From: Utricularia gibba
Taxonomy: Eukaryota > Streptophyta > Magnoliopsida > Lamiales > Lentibulariaceae
DNA: 22,330 bases
Assembly: GCA_002189035.1 (NCBI GenBank)
Contig: NEEC01000469.1
Span: 1 to 22,330, forward strand
Reading direction: 5' to 3'
In this document: in pieces, positions 1 to 11,588 of the stretch
Position numbering within the stretch: the stretch's first letter is position 1
Layout: each line of letters opens with the position of its first letter
Made by a program: the position numbers and the translations under genes
Notes under the pieces: generated by a model
Told to the model about the DNA's origin: nothing
Databases searched by the model: none
The model's input: the letters and a program-made list of their open reading frames with translations, nothing else

Positions 1-1880
1 CATCGGGTCCTACTCGACGAAAATCGTGATGCAGTTATTGAAGTTAGGATATCATGAGCACCCAAAATGGTTTTCTCAACCGCATGCTTTATATTTGATA
101 AGGCACTCTCGTGGGCAACGGTATCGAGCAGGAGGTCGAGTCGAGCTCGGGCACAGAGTCATTTGTAGCCCGGCAAAAAAAATTGATGCATTTATTAACA
201 GTTGGTTTTAATAGGCTGCCTCAATGGTTTTCTCAAGGAAAAGCTTGTCGTTTTTGGGCGGGTGATGTCGTTGGGAATTTCGTTCTGACCCAAGGTTCGG
301 TCTGTCTCCTTTGCCAAATCTGGTCCTACTCAACGAAAATCGTGATGCAGTTATTGAAGTTAGGATTTCATGAGCACCCAAAATGCTTTTGTCAATCGCA
401 TGCTTTGTAGTTGAGGAGGCGCTCTAGTGGGGCACGGTATCGGGCAAAAGGTCGAGTCGGGCTCGCTCCCAGAGTCATTTTTAGCCTGTCAAAAAAAGTG
501 ATGCATTTATTAACGTTGGGTTTTAATAGGCTGCCTACATGGTTTCTCAAGGAAAAGCTTGTCGTTTCTGGTAGGTGATGTCTTTTGGAACTTCGTTCTG
601 ACCAAGGTTCGGTCTGACTCCTTTGCCACATCGGGTCCTACTCGACGAAAATCGTGATGCAGTTATTGAAGTTAGGATTTCATGAGCACCCAAAATGGTT
701 TTCTCAACCGCATGCTTTATATTTGATAAGGTGCTCTCGTGGGGCAACGGTATCGAGTAGGAGGTCGAGTCGAGCTCGGGCCCATAGTCATTTGTAGCTC
801 GGCAAAAAACTTGATGCATTTATTAACGGTTGGTTTTAATAGGCTGCCTCAATGGTTTTCTCAAGGAAAAGCTTGTCGTTTTTGGGCAGGTGATGTCGTT
901 GTGAACTTCGTTCTGACCCAAGGTTCGGTCTGTCTCCTTTGCCAAATCTGGTCCTACTCGACGAAAATCGTGATGCAGTTATTGAAGTTAGGATTTCATG
1001 AGCACCCAAAATGCTTTTAAATCGCATGCTTTGTAGTTGAGGAGGCTCTCTAGTGGGGCACGGTATCGGGCAAAAGGTCGAGTCGGGCTCGCACCTAGAG
1101 TCATTTTTAGCCTGTCAAAAAAAGTGATGCATTTATTAACGTTGGGTTTTAATAGGCTGCCTACATGGTATCTCAAGGAAAAGCTTGTCGTTTCTGGGCG
1201 GTGATGTTTTGGAACTTCGTTCTGACCATAGGTTCGGTCTGACTCCTTTGCCACATCGGGTCCTACTCAACGAAAATCGTGATGCAGTTATTGAAGTTAG
1301 GATTTCATGAGCACCCAAAATGGTTTTCTCAACCGCATGCTTTATATTTGATAAGGCACTCTCGTGGGGCAACGGTATCGAGCAGGAGGTCGAGTCGAGC
1401 TCGGGCACAGAGTCATTTGTAGCCGCAAAAAAAATTGATGCATTTATTAACGGTTGGTTTTAATAGGCTGCCTCAATGGTTTTCTCAAGGAAAAGCTTGT
1501 CGTTTTTGGGCGGGTGATGTCGTTGGGAATTTCGTTCTGACCCAAGGTTCGGTCTGTCTCCTTTGCCAAATCTGGTCCTACTCAACGAAAATCGTGATGC
1601 AGTTATTGAAGTTAGGATTTCATGAGCACCCAAAATGCTTTTGTCAATCGCATGCTTTGTAGTTGAGGAGGCGCTCTAGTGGGGCACGGTATCGGGCAAA
1701 AGGTCGAGTCGGGCTCGCTCCAGAGTCATTTTTAGCCTGTCAAAAAAAGTGATCCATTTATTAACGTTGGGTTTTAATAGGCTGCCTCATGGTTTCTCAA
1801 GAAAAAGATTGTCGTTTCTGGGCGGGTGATGTCTTTTGGAACTTCGTTCTGACCATAGGTTCGGTCTGACTCCTTTGCCA
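1..1880 (+). repeat. Six-monomer higher-order repeat, copy 1 (M1-M6)
   Basis: Monomers start at 1 (A), 317 (B), 629 (C), 945 (D), 1254 (A) and 1569 (B). Odd positions are the ttgataagg class with gtcgagtcgagctcgg. Even positions are the tagttgagg class with gtatcgggcaaaagg and gagtcgggctcgc, and they begin aatctgg instead of catcggg. The basic unit is thus a pair of about 627 bp, repeated three times with pair-specific marks: gggcacagag with cagttgg in pair 1; tgctctcg, cccatag and gggcaggtg in pair 2 (type C), followed by gcacctagag (type D); gatccattt and aaaaagattg in the sixth monomer. The same six marks recur in the same order in the next block. Confidence 0.9.
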
Positions 1881-3767
1881 CATCGGGTCCTACTCGACGA
1901 AAATCGTGATGCAGTTATTGAAGTTAGGATATCATGAGCACCCAAAATGGTTTTCTCAACCGCATGCTTTATATTTGATAAGGCACTCTCGTGGGGCAAC
2001 GGTATCGAGCAGGAGGTCGAGTCGAGCTCGGGCACAGAGTCATTTGTAGCCCGGCAAAAAAAATTGATGCATTTATTAACAGTTTGGTTTTAATAGGCTG
2101 CCTCAATGGTTTTCTCAAGGAAAAGCTTGTCGTTTTTGGGCGGGTGATGTCGTTGGGAATTTCGTTCTGACCCAAGGTTCGGTCTGTCTCCTTTGCCAAA
2201 TCTGGTCCTACTCAACGAAAATCGTGATGCAGTTATTGAAGTTAGGATTTCATGAGCACCCCAAAATGCTTTTGTCAATCGCATGCTTTGTAGTTGAGGA
2301 GGCGCTCTAGTGGGGCACGGTATCGGGCAAAAGGTCGAGTCGGGCTCGCTCCCAGAGTCATTTTTAGCCTGTCAAAAAAAGTGATGCATTTATTAACGTT
2401 GGGTTTTAATAGGCTGCCTACATGGTTTCTCAAGGAAAAGCTTGTCGTTTCTGGGTAGGTGATGTCTTTTGGAACTTCGTTCTGACCATAGGTTCGGTCT
2501 GACTCCTTTGCCACATCGGGTCCTACTCGACGAAAATCGTGATGCAGTTATTGAAGTTAGGATTTCATGAGCACCCAAAATGGTTTTCTCAACCGCATGC
2601 TTTATATTTGATAAGGTGCTCTCGTGGGGCAACGGTATCGAGTAGGAGGTCGAGTCGAGCTCGGGCCCATAGTCATTTGTAGCTCGGCAAAAAACTTGAT
2701 GCATTTATTAACGGTTGGTTTTAATAGGCTGCCTCAATGGTTTTCTCAAGGAAAAGCTTGTCGTTTTTGGGCAGGTGATGTCGTTGTGAACTTCGTTCTG
2801 ACCCAAGGTTCGGTCTGTCTCCTTTGCCAAATCTGGTCCTACTCGACGAAAATCGTGATGCAGTTATTGAAGTTAGGATTTCATGAGCACCCAAAATGCT
2901 TTTAATCGCATGCTTTGTAGTTGAGGAGGCTCTCTAGTGGGCACGGTATCGGGCAAAAGGTCGAGTCGGGCTCGCACCTAGAGTCATTTTTAGCCTGTCA
3001 AAAAAAGTGATGCATTTATTAACGTTGGGTTTTAATAGGCTGCCTACATGGTATCTCAAGGAAAAGCTTGTCGTTTCTGGGCGGGTGATGTCTTTTGGAA
3101 CTTCGTTCTGACCATAGGTTCGGTCTGACTCCTTTGCCACATCGGGTCCTACTCACGAAAATCGTGATGCAGTTATTGAAGTTAGGATTTCATGAGCACC
3201 CAAAATGGTTTTTCTCAACCGCATGCTTTATATTTGATAAGGCACTCTCGTGGGGCAACGGTATCGAGCAGGAGGTCGAGTCGAGCTCGGGCACAGAGTC
3301 ATTTGTAGCCCGGCAAAAAAATTGATGCATTTATTAACGGTTGGTTTTAATAGGCTGCCTCAATGGTTTTCTCAAGGAAAAGCTTGTCGTTTTTGGGCGG
3401 GTGATGTCGTTGGGAATTTCGTTCTGACCCAAGGTTCGGTCTGTCTCCTTTGCCAAATCTGGTCCTACTCAACGAAAATCGTGATGCAGTTATTGAAGTT
3501 AGGATTTCATGAGCACCCAAAATGCTTTTGTCAATCGCATGCTTTGTAGTTGAGGAGGCGCTCTAGTGGGCACGGTATCGGGCAAAAGGTCGAGTCGGGC
3601 TCGCTCCAAGAGTCATTTTTAGCCTGTCAAAAAAAGTGATCCATTTATTAACGTTGGGTTTTAATAGGCTGCCTCCATGGTTTCTCAAGAAAAAGATTGT
3701 CGTTTCTGGGGGGTGATGTCTTTTGGAACTTCGTTCTGACCATAGGTTCGGTCTGACTCCTTTGCCA
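1881..3767 (+). repeat. Six-monomer higher-order repeat, copy 2 (M7-M12)
   Basis: Monomers start at 1881 (A), 2199 (B), 2514 (C), 2830 (D), 3140 (A) and 3456 (B). Each matches the monomer six places upstream, including private marks such as gatccatttatt and aaaaagattg (sixth monomer) and gcacctagag (fourth). The block is 1887 bp against 1880 bp in copy 1. The length difference is fully explained by one- to two-base indels; I found no base substitution between the copies in the segments I compared. This implies a very recent duplication. Confidence 0.9.
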
Positions 3768-5022
3768 CATCGGGTCCTACTCGACGAAAATCGTGATGCA
3801 GTTATTGAAGTTAGGATATCATGAGCACCCAAAATGGTTTTCTCAACCGCATGCTTTATATTTGATAAGGCACTCTCGTGGGGCAACGGTATCGAGCAGG
3901 AGGTCGAGTCGAGCTCGGGCCCAGAGTCATTTGTAGCCCGGCAAAAAAATTGATGCATTTATTAACGTTCGGCTTTATTAGGCTGCCTACATAGTTTCTC
4001 AAGGAAAAGCTTGTCGTTTCTGGGCGGGTGATGTCTTTTGGAACTTCGTTCTGACCATAGGTTCGGTCTGACTCCTTTGCCACATCGGGTCCTACTCGAC
4101 GAAAATCGTGATGCAGTTATTGAAGTTAGGATATCATGAGCACCCAAAATGGTTTTCTCAACCGCATGTTTTATATTTGATAAGGTGCTCTCGTGGGGCA
4201 ACGGTATCAAGTAGGAGGTCGAGTCGAGCTCGGGCCCATAGTCATTTGTAGCTCGGCAAAAAACTTGATGCATTTATTAACGTTGGTTTTAATTGGCCGC
4301 CTAAATGTTTTCTCATGGAAAAGCTTGTCGTTTTTGGGCGGGTGATGTCTTTTGGAACTTCGTTCTGACCATAGGGTCGGTCTGACTCCTTTGCCACATC
4401 GGGTCCTACTCGACGAAAATCGTGATGCAGTTATTGAAGTTAGGATATCATGAGCACCCAAAATGGTTTTCTCAACCGCATGCTTTATATTTGATAAGGC
4501 ACTCTCGTGGGGCAACGGTATCGAGCAGGAGGTCGAGTCGAGCTCGGGCCCAGAGTCATTTGTAGCCCGGCAAAAAATTGATGCATTTATTAACGTTCGG
4601 CTTTATTAGGCTGCCTACATAGTTTCTCAAGGAAAAGCTTGTCGTTTCTGGGCGGGTGATGTCTTTTGGAACTTCGTTCTGACCATAGGTTCGGTCTGAC
4701 TCCTTTGCCACATCGGGTCCTACTCAACGAAAATCGTGATGCAGTTGTTTGAAGTTAGGATATCATGAGCACCCAAAAGGGTTTTCTCAACCGCATGCTT
4801 TATATTTGATAAGGCACTCTCGTGGGGCAACGGTATCGAGCAGGAGGTCGAGTCGAGCTCGGTCCCAGAGTCATTTGTAGCCCGGCAAAAAAATTGATGC
4901 ATTTATTAACGTTCGGCTTTATTAGGCTGCCTACATAGTTTCTCAAGGAAAAGCTCGTTTCTGCGCGGGTGATGTCGTTGGAACTTCGTTCGGACCCAAG
5001 GTTCTGTCTGACTCCTTTGCCA

Positions 5023-5334
5023 CATCGGGTCCAACTTGACGAAAATCGTGATGCAGTTATTGACGTTAGGATTTCATGAGCACCCAAAATGCTTTTTCAA
5101 TCGCATGCTTTGTAGTTTAGGAGGCGCTCTAGTGGGGCACGGTATCGGGCAAAAGGTTGAGTCGGCTCGCTCCCAGAGTCGTTTGTAGCCCGACAAAAAT
5201 ATTGATGCATTTATTAACGTTCGGCGCTATTAGGCTGCCTACATAGTTTCTCAAGGAAAAGCTTATCGTTTCTGGGCGGGTGATGTCGTTGGGAACTTCG
5301 TTCGGACCCAAGGTTCTGACTGACTCCTTTGCCA
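5023..5334 (+). repeat. Type G monomer (M17), divergent class
   Basis: It is one of three G copies; the others start at 7836 and 21882. It combines the tttgtagtttaggagg and gtatcgggcaaaagg marks of the B class with private marks: ccaacttgacg, attgacgttagg, gagtcgtttgtag, cgacaaaaatattg, cggcgctattagg and agcttatcg. The copy at 21882 shares gagtcgtttg with this one, whereas the copy at 7836 has gagtcatttg. The right-end copy is therefore closer to this block than to the second nine-monomer block. Confidence 0.8.
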
Positions 5335-5647
5335 CATCGGGTCCTACTCGACGAAAATTGTGATGCAGTTATTGAAGTTAGGATGTCATGAGCACCCAAA
5401 ATGGTTTTCTCAACCGCATGCTTTATATTGAGGAGGCGCTCTCGTGGGGCAACGGTATCGAGTAGGAGGTCGAGTCGAGCTTGGGCCCATAGTCATTTGT
5501 AGCTCGGCAAAAAACTTGATGCATTAATTAACGTTGGGTTTTAATAGAACGCCTACATTGTTTTCTCAAGGAAAAGCTTGTCGTTTCTGCGCGGTGATGT
5601 CGTTGGGAACTTCGTTCGACCCAAGGTTCTGTCTGACTCCTTTGCCA
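5335..5647 (+). repeat. Type H monomer (M18) with diagnostic ttaattaa site
   Basis: The octamer ttaattaa at 5524-5531 replaces the usual tttattaa and is found only in types H and J, at about 6152-6159, 8333-8340 and 8960-8967. The monomer also has aaaattgtgatgc, ggatgtcatgag, atcgagtagg, cccatag and aatagaacgcctac. The site is a convenient physical marker for the nine-monomer repeat, because it is absent from the six- and four-monomer repeats. Confidence 0.82.
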
Positions 5648-6582
5648 CATCGGGTCCTACTCGACGAAAATCGTGATGCACTTATTAAAGTTAGGATGTC
5701 AGGAGCACCCAAAATGGTTTTCTCAACCGCATGCTTTATATTTGATAAGGTGCTCTCGTGGGCAACGGTATCGAGCAGGAGGTCGAGTCGAGCTCGGGCC
5801 CAGAGTCATTTGTAGCCCGACAAAAAATATTGATGCATTTATTAACGTTCGGCGCTATTAGGCTGCCTACATAGTTTCTCAAGGAAAAGCTTGTCGTTTC
5901 TGGCGGGTGATGTCGTTGGGAACTTCGTTCGGACCCAAGGTTCTGACTGACTCCTTTGCCACATCGGGTCCTACTCGACGAAAATCGTGATGCAGTTATT
6001 GAAGTTAGGATGTCATGAGCACCCAAAATGGTTTTCTCAACCGCATGCTTTATATTTGAGGAGGCGCTCTCGTGGGGCAACGGTATCGAGTAGGAGGTCG
6101 AGTCGAGCTCGGGCCCATAGTCATTTGTAGCTCGGCAAAAAACTTGATGCATTAATTAACGTTGGGTTTAATAGGCCTACATTGTTTTCTCAAGGAAAAG
6201 CTTGTCGTTTCTGGGCGGGTGATGTCGTTGGAACTTCGTTCGGACCCAAGGTTCTGTCTGACTCCTTTGCCACATCGGGTCCTACTCGACGAAAATCGTG
6301 ATGCAGTTATTGAAGTTAGGATTTCATGAGCACCCAAAATGCTTTTTCAATCCGCATGCTTTGTAGTTGAGGAGGCGCTCTAGTGGGGCAACGGTATCGG
6401 GCAAAGGTCGAGTCGGGCTCGCCCAAGAGTCATTTTTAGCCCAAAAAAATTGATGCATTTATTAACGTTGGGTTTTAATAGGCTGCCTACATGGTTTCTC
6501 AAGGAAAAGCTTGTCGTTTCTGGGCGGGTGATGTCTTTTGGAACTTCGTTCTGACCATAGGTTCGGTCTGACTCCTTTGCCA

Positions 6583-9394
6583 CATCGGGTCCTACTCGAC
6601 GAAAATCGTGATGCAGTTATTGAAGTTAGGATATCATGAGCACCCAAAATGGTTTTCTCAACCGCATGCTTTATATTTGATAAGGCACTCTCGTGGGGCA
6701 ACGGTATCGAGCAGGAGGTCGAGTCGAGCTCGGGCCCCAGAGTCATTTGTAGCCCGGCAAAAAAATTGATGCATTTATTAACGTTCGGCTTTATTAGGCT
6801 GCCTACATAGTTTCTCAAGGAAAAGCTTGTCGTTTCTGGCGGGTGATGTCTTTTGGAACTTCGTTCTGACCATAGGTTCGGTCTGACTCCTTTGCCACAT
6901 CGGGTCCTACTCGACGAAAATCGTGATGCAGTTATTGAAGTTAGGATATCATGAGCACCCAAAATGGTTTTCTCAACCGCATGCTTTATATTTGATAAGG
7001 TGCTCTCGTGGGGCAACGGTATCGAGTAGGAGGTCGAGTCGAGCTCGGCCCATAGTCATTTGTAGCTCGGCAAAAAACTTGATGCATTTATTAACGTTGG
7101 TTTTAATTGGCTGCCTAATGGTTTTCAAGGAAAAGCTTGTCGTTTTTGGGCGGGTGATGTCTTTTGGAACTTCGTTCTGACCATAGGTTCGGTCTGACTC
7201 CTTTGCCATCGGGTCCTACTCGACGAAAATCGTGATGCAGTTATTGAAGTTAGGATATCATGAGCACCCAAAATGGTTTTCTCAACCGCATGCTTTATAT
7301 TTGATAAGGCACTCTCGTGGGGCAACGGTATCGAGCAGGAGGTCGAGTCGAGCTCGGGCCCAGAGTCATTTGTAGCCCGGCAAAAAAATTGATGCATTTA
7401 TTAACGTTCGGCTTTATTAGGCTGCCTACATAGTTTCTCAAGGAAAAGCTTGTCGTTTCTGGGCGGGTGATGTCTTTTGGAACTTCGTTCTGACCATAGG
7501 TTCGGTCTGACTCCTTTGCCACATCGGGTCCTACTCAACGAAAATCGTGATGCAGTTATTGAAGTTAGGATATCATGAGCACCCAAAAGGGTTTTCTCAA
7601 CCGCATGCTTTATATTTGATAAGGCACTCTCGTGGGGCAACGGTATCGAGCAGGAGGTCGAGTCGAGCTCGGGCCCAGAGTCATTTGTAGCCCGGCAAAA
7701 AAATTTGATGCATTTATTAACGTTCGGCTTTATTAGGCTGCCTACATAGTTTCTCAAGGAAAAGCTTGTCGTTTCTGGCGGGTGATGTCGTTGGAACTTC
7801 GTTCTGACCCAAGGTTCTGTCTGACTCCTTTGCCACATCGGGTCCAACTTGACGAAAATCGTGATGCAGTTATTGACGTTAGGATTTCATGAGCACCCAA
7901 AATGCTTTTTTCAATCGCATGCTTTGTAGTTTATAGGCGCTCTAGTGGGCAACGGTATCGGGCAAAAGGAGTCGGGCTCGCTCCCAGAGTCATTTGTAGC
8001 CCGACAAAAATATTGATGCATTTATTAACGTTCGGCGCTATTAGGCTGCCTACATAGTTTCTCAAGGAAAAGCTTATCGTTTCTGGGCGGGTGATGTCGT
8101 TGGGAACTTCGTTCGGACCAAGGTTCTGACTGACTCCTTTGCCACATCGGGTCCTACTCGACGAAAATTGTGATGCAGTTATTGAAGTTAGGATCATGAG
8201 CACCCAAAATGGTTTTCTCAACCGCATGCTTTATATTTGAGGAGGCGCTCTCGTGGGGCAACGGTATCGAGTAGGAGGTCGAGTCGAGCTCGGGCCCATA
8301 GTCATTTGTAGCTCGGCAAAAAACTTGATGCATTAATTAACGTTGGGTTTTAATAGAACGCCTACATTGTTTTCTCAAGGAAAAGCTTGTCGTTTCTGCG
8401 CGGGTGATGTCGTTGGGAACTTCGTTCGACCCAAGGTTCTGTCTGACTCCTTTGCCACATCGGGTCCTACTCGACGAAAATCGTGATGCACTTATTAAAG
8501 TTAGGATGTCAGGAGCACCCAAAATGGTTTTCTCAACCGCATGCTTTATATTTGATAAGGCTCTCGTGGGGCAACGGTATCGAGCAGGAGGTCGAGTCGA
8601 GCTCGGGCCCAGAGTCATTTGTAGCCCGACAAAATATTGATGCATTTATTAACGTTCGGCGCTATTAGGCTGCCTACATAGTTTCTCAAGGAAAAGCTTA
8701 TCGTTTCTGAGCGGGTGATGTCGTTGGGAACTTCGTTCGGACCCAAGGTTCTGACTGACTCCTTTGCCACGGGTCCTACTCGACGAAAATCGTGATGCAG
8801 TTATTGAAGTTAGGATGTCATGAGCACCCAAAATGCTTTTTCTCAACCGCATGCTTTATATTTGAGGAGGCGCTCTCTCGTGGGGCAACGGTATCGAGTA
8901 GGAGGTCGAGTCGAGCTCGGGCCCATAGTCATTTGTAGCTCGGCAAAAAACTTGATGCATTAATTAACGTTGGTTTAATAGAACGCCTACATTGTTTTCT
9001 CAAGGAAAAGCTTGTCGTTTCTGCGCGGGTGATGTCGTTGGGAACTTCGTTCGGACCCAAGGTTCTGTCTGACTCCTTTGCCACATCGGGTCCTACTCGA
9101 CGAAAATCGTGATGCAGTTATTGAAGTTAGGATTTCATGAGCACCCAAAATGGTTTTCTCAACCGCATGCTTTATTTGATAAGGTGCTCTCGTGGGGCAA
9201 CGGTATCGAGTAGGAGGTCGAGTCGAGCTCGGGCCCATAGTCATTTGTAGCTCGGCAAAAAACTTGATGCATTTATTAACGTTGGTTTTAATAGGCTGCC
9301 TCAAGGTTTTCTCAAGGAAAAGCTTGTCGTTTTTGGGCGGGTGATGTCGTTGTGAACTTCGTTCTGACCAAGGTTCGGTCTGACTCCTTTGCCA
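6583..9394 (+). repeat. Nine-monomer higher-order repeat, copy 2 (M22-M30)
   Basis: Monomers start at 6583 (E), 6898 (F), 7207 (E), 7522 (E'), 7836 (G), 8145 (H), 8458 (I), 8770 (J) and 9084. The first eight follow the order of copy 1, and the total is 2812 bp against 2815 bp. The ninth slot differs: it resembles type C of the six-monomer repeat (tgctctcg, cccatag, gtcgttgtgaac, gccaaatcgg) instead of the tagttgagg-class monomer of copy 1. Some substitutions separate the copies in the second monomer (catgtttta against catgcttta; atcaagtagg against atcgagtagg), so this pair is older than the six-monomer pair. Confidence 0.85.
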
Positions 9395-9705
9395 AATCGG
9401 TCCTACTCGACGAAAATCGTGATGCAGTTATTGAAGTTAGGATTTCATGAGCACCCAAAATGCTTTTTCAACGCATGCTTTATATTTGATAAGGCACTCT
9501 CGTGGGGCAACGGTATCGAGCAGGAGGTCGAGTCGAGCTCGGGCCCAGAGTCATTTGTAGCCGGCAAAAAAATTGATGCATTTATTAACGTTCGGCTTTA
9601 TTAGGCTGCCTACATAGTTTCTCAAGGAAAAGCTTGTCGTTTCTGGGCGGGTGATGTCTTTTGGAACTTCGTTCTGACCATAGGTTCGGTCTGACTCCTT
9701 TGCCA
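9395..9705 (+). repeat. Chimeric monomer (M31), type D head on type E tail
   Basis: The first third reads like type D of the six-monomer repeat (aatcggtcc start, ggatttcatgag, aaaatgctttttcaa). From about 9476 it reads as type E (tttatatttgataagg, gcactctcg, cgttcggctttattagg). The switch lies within the shared gcatgcttt segment at about 9474-9482. It lies just after the type C-like monomer at 9084, so the C-D order of the six-monomer repeat is preserved across 9084 to about 9475. This looks like a recombination junction between two array types. Confidence 0.72.
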
Positions 9706-10020
9706 CATCGGGTCCTACTCAACGAAAATCGTGATGCAGTTATTGAAGTTAGGATATCATGAGCACCCAAAAGGGTTTTCTCAACCGCATGCTTTATATT
9801 TGATAAGGCACTCTCGTGGGGCAACGGTATCGAGCAGGAGGTCGAGTCGAGCTCGGTCCCAGAGTCATTTGTAGCCCGGCAAAAAAATTGATGCATTTAT
9901 TAACGTTCGGCTTTATTAGGCTGCCTACATAGTTTCTCAAGGAAAAGCTTGTCGTTTCTGGGCGGGTGATGTCTTTTGGAACTTCGTTCTGACCATAGGT
10001 TCGGTCTGACTCCTTTGCCA
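9706..10020 (+). repeat. Type E' monomer (M32) joining the bridge to the four-monomer repeats
   Basis: It carries the three linked E' marks: ctcaacg near the start, aaaaggg in place of aaaatgg, and ggtcccagag in place of gggcccagag. It has the full length of 315 bp. Other E' copies with all or most of these marks start at 4711, 7522, 10649, 10962, 11904, 13169, 14422 and 21254. Confidence 0.85.
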
Positions 10021-11274
10021 CATCGGGTCCTACTCGACGAAAATCGTGATGCAGTTATTGAAGTTAGGATATCATGAGCACCCAAAATGGTTTTCTCAAC
10101 CGCATGCTTTATATTTGATAAGGTGCTCTCGTGGGGCAACGGTATCGAGTAGGAGGTCGAGTCGAGCTCGGGCCCATAGTCATTTGTAGCTCGGCAAAAA
10201 ACTTGATGCATTTATTAACGTTTGTTTTAATTGGCCGCCTAAATGGTTTTCTCATGGAAAAGCTTGTCGTTTTTGGGCGGGTGATGTCTTTTGGAACTTC
10301 GTTCTGACCATAGGTCGGTCTGACTCCTTTGCCACATCGGGTCCTACTCGACGAAAATCGTGATGCAGTTATTGAAGTTAGGATATCATGAGCACCCAAA
10401 ATGGTTTTCTCAACCGCATGCTTTATATTTGATAAGGCACTCTCGTGGGGCAACGGTATCGAGCAGGAGGTCGAGTCGAGCTCGGGCCCAGAGTCATTTG
10501 TAGCCCGGCAAAAAAATTGATGCATTTATTAACGTTCGGCTTTATTAGGCTGCCTACATAGTTTCTCAAGGAAAAGCTTGTCGTTTCTGGCGGGTGATGT
10601 CTTTTGGAACTTCGTTCTGACCATAGGTTCGGTCTGACTCCTTTGCCACATCGGGTCCTACTCAACGAAAATCGTGATGCAGTTATTGAAGTTAGGATAT
10701 CATGAGCACCCAAAAGGGTTTTCTCAACCGCATGCTTTATATTTGATAAGGCTCTCGTGGGGCAACGGTATCGAGCAGGAGGTCGAGTCGAGCTCGGTCC
10801 CAGAGTCATTTGTAGCCCGGCAAAAAAATTGATGCATTTATTAACGTTCGGCTTTATTAGGCTGCCTACATAGTTTCTCAAGGAAAAGCTTGTCGTTTCT
10901 GGGCGGGTGATGTCTTTTGGAACTTCGTTCTGACCATAGGTTCGGTCTGACTCCTTTGCCACATCGGGTCCTACTCAACGAAAATCGTGATGCAGTTATT
11001 GAAGTTAGGATATCATGAGCACCCAAAAGGGTTTTCTCAACCGCATGCTTTATATTGATAAGGCACTCTCGTGGGGCAACGGTATCGAGCAGGAGGTCGA
11101 GTCGAGCTCGGTCCCAGAGTCATTTGTAGCCCGGCAAAAAAATTGATGCATTTATTAACGTTCGGCTTTATTAGGCTGCCTACATAGTTTCTCAAGGAAA
11201 AGCTTGTCGTTTCTGGCGGGTGATGTCTTTTGGAACTTCGTTCTGACCATAGGTTCGTTCTGACTCCTTTGCCA
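10021..11274 (+). repeat. Four-monomer higher-order repeat, copy 1 (M33-M36)
   Basis: Monomers start at 10021 (F), 10335 (E), 10649 (E') and 10962 (E'). The leading F monomer is marked by tgctctcg, atcgagtagg, cccatag, gtagctcggc, aacttgatg and ttttaattggc. The four-monomer period (1254 bp here) follows from the spacing of F monomers at 10021, 11275 and 12534. The E' at 10649 has aaggctctcg, missing two bases of the usual aaggcactctcg. Confidence 0.85.
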
Positions 11275-11588
11275 CATCGGGTCCTACTCGACGAAAATCG
11301 TGATGCAGTTATTGAAGTTAGGATATCATGAGCACCCAAAATGGTTTTCTCAACCGCATGCTTTATATTTGATAAGGTGCTCTCGTGGGGCAACGGTATC
11401 GAGCAGGAGGTCGAGTCGAGCTCGGGCCCATAGTCATTTGTAGCTCGGCAAAAAACTTGATGCATTTATTAACGTTCGGTTTTAATTGGCCGCTAAATGG
11501 TTTTCTCATGGAAAAGCTTGTCGTTTTGGGGCGGGTGATGTCTTTTGGAACTTCGTTCTGACCATAGGTCGGTCTGACTCCTTTGCCA

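Larger units (their letters stand above)
3768..6582 (+). repeat. Nine-monomer higher-order repeat, copy 1 (M13-M21)
   Basis: Monomers start at 3768 (E), 4083 (F), 4397 (E), 4711 (E'), 5023 (G), 5335 (H), 5648 (I), 5962 (J) and 6273 (K, tagttgagg class). E' has ctcaacg, aaaaggg and ggtcccagag. G begins ccaacttgacg and has gacgttagg, gtagtttagg and cgacaaaaatattg. H and J carry ggatgtcatgag, atttgagg-like sequence and the ttaattaa site. I carries gatgcacttattaaag and gtcaggagc. The 3' end of the E' monomer at 4711 already has the G-block style (gcgcgggtgatgtcgttgg), so the type switch falls inside that monomer. Confidence 0.86.

Noticed and set aside
26-410. Plus-strand open frames beginning at atgatgcagttattg-like positions
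   Set aside because: They are the same satellite translated in the other direction, ending at tag or taa codons within the monomer. There is no sign of selection on the reading frame.
4972-4990. CENP-B box-like core tcgttggaa in G-block style tails (also near 6222, 7787 and 21832)
   Set aside because: Nine bases match the middle of the box, but the required cggg half is absent (cttcg follows). The match is limited to a few monomers, and most units have tcttttgg there.
6462-7016. Long minus-strand open frames of 75 to 184 codons recurring through the window, the longest here
   Set aside because: The 315-bp period is 105 codons, so any stop-free frame carries over into the next monomer. The same peptide recurs in several frames, is broken by each indel, and has no constant start, ribosome-binding context or homology that I recognise.
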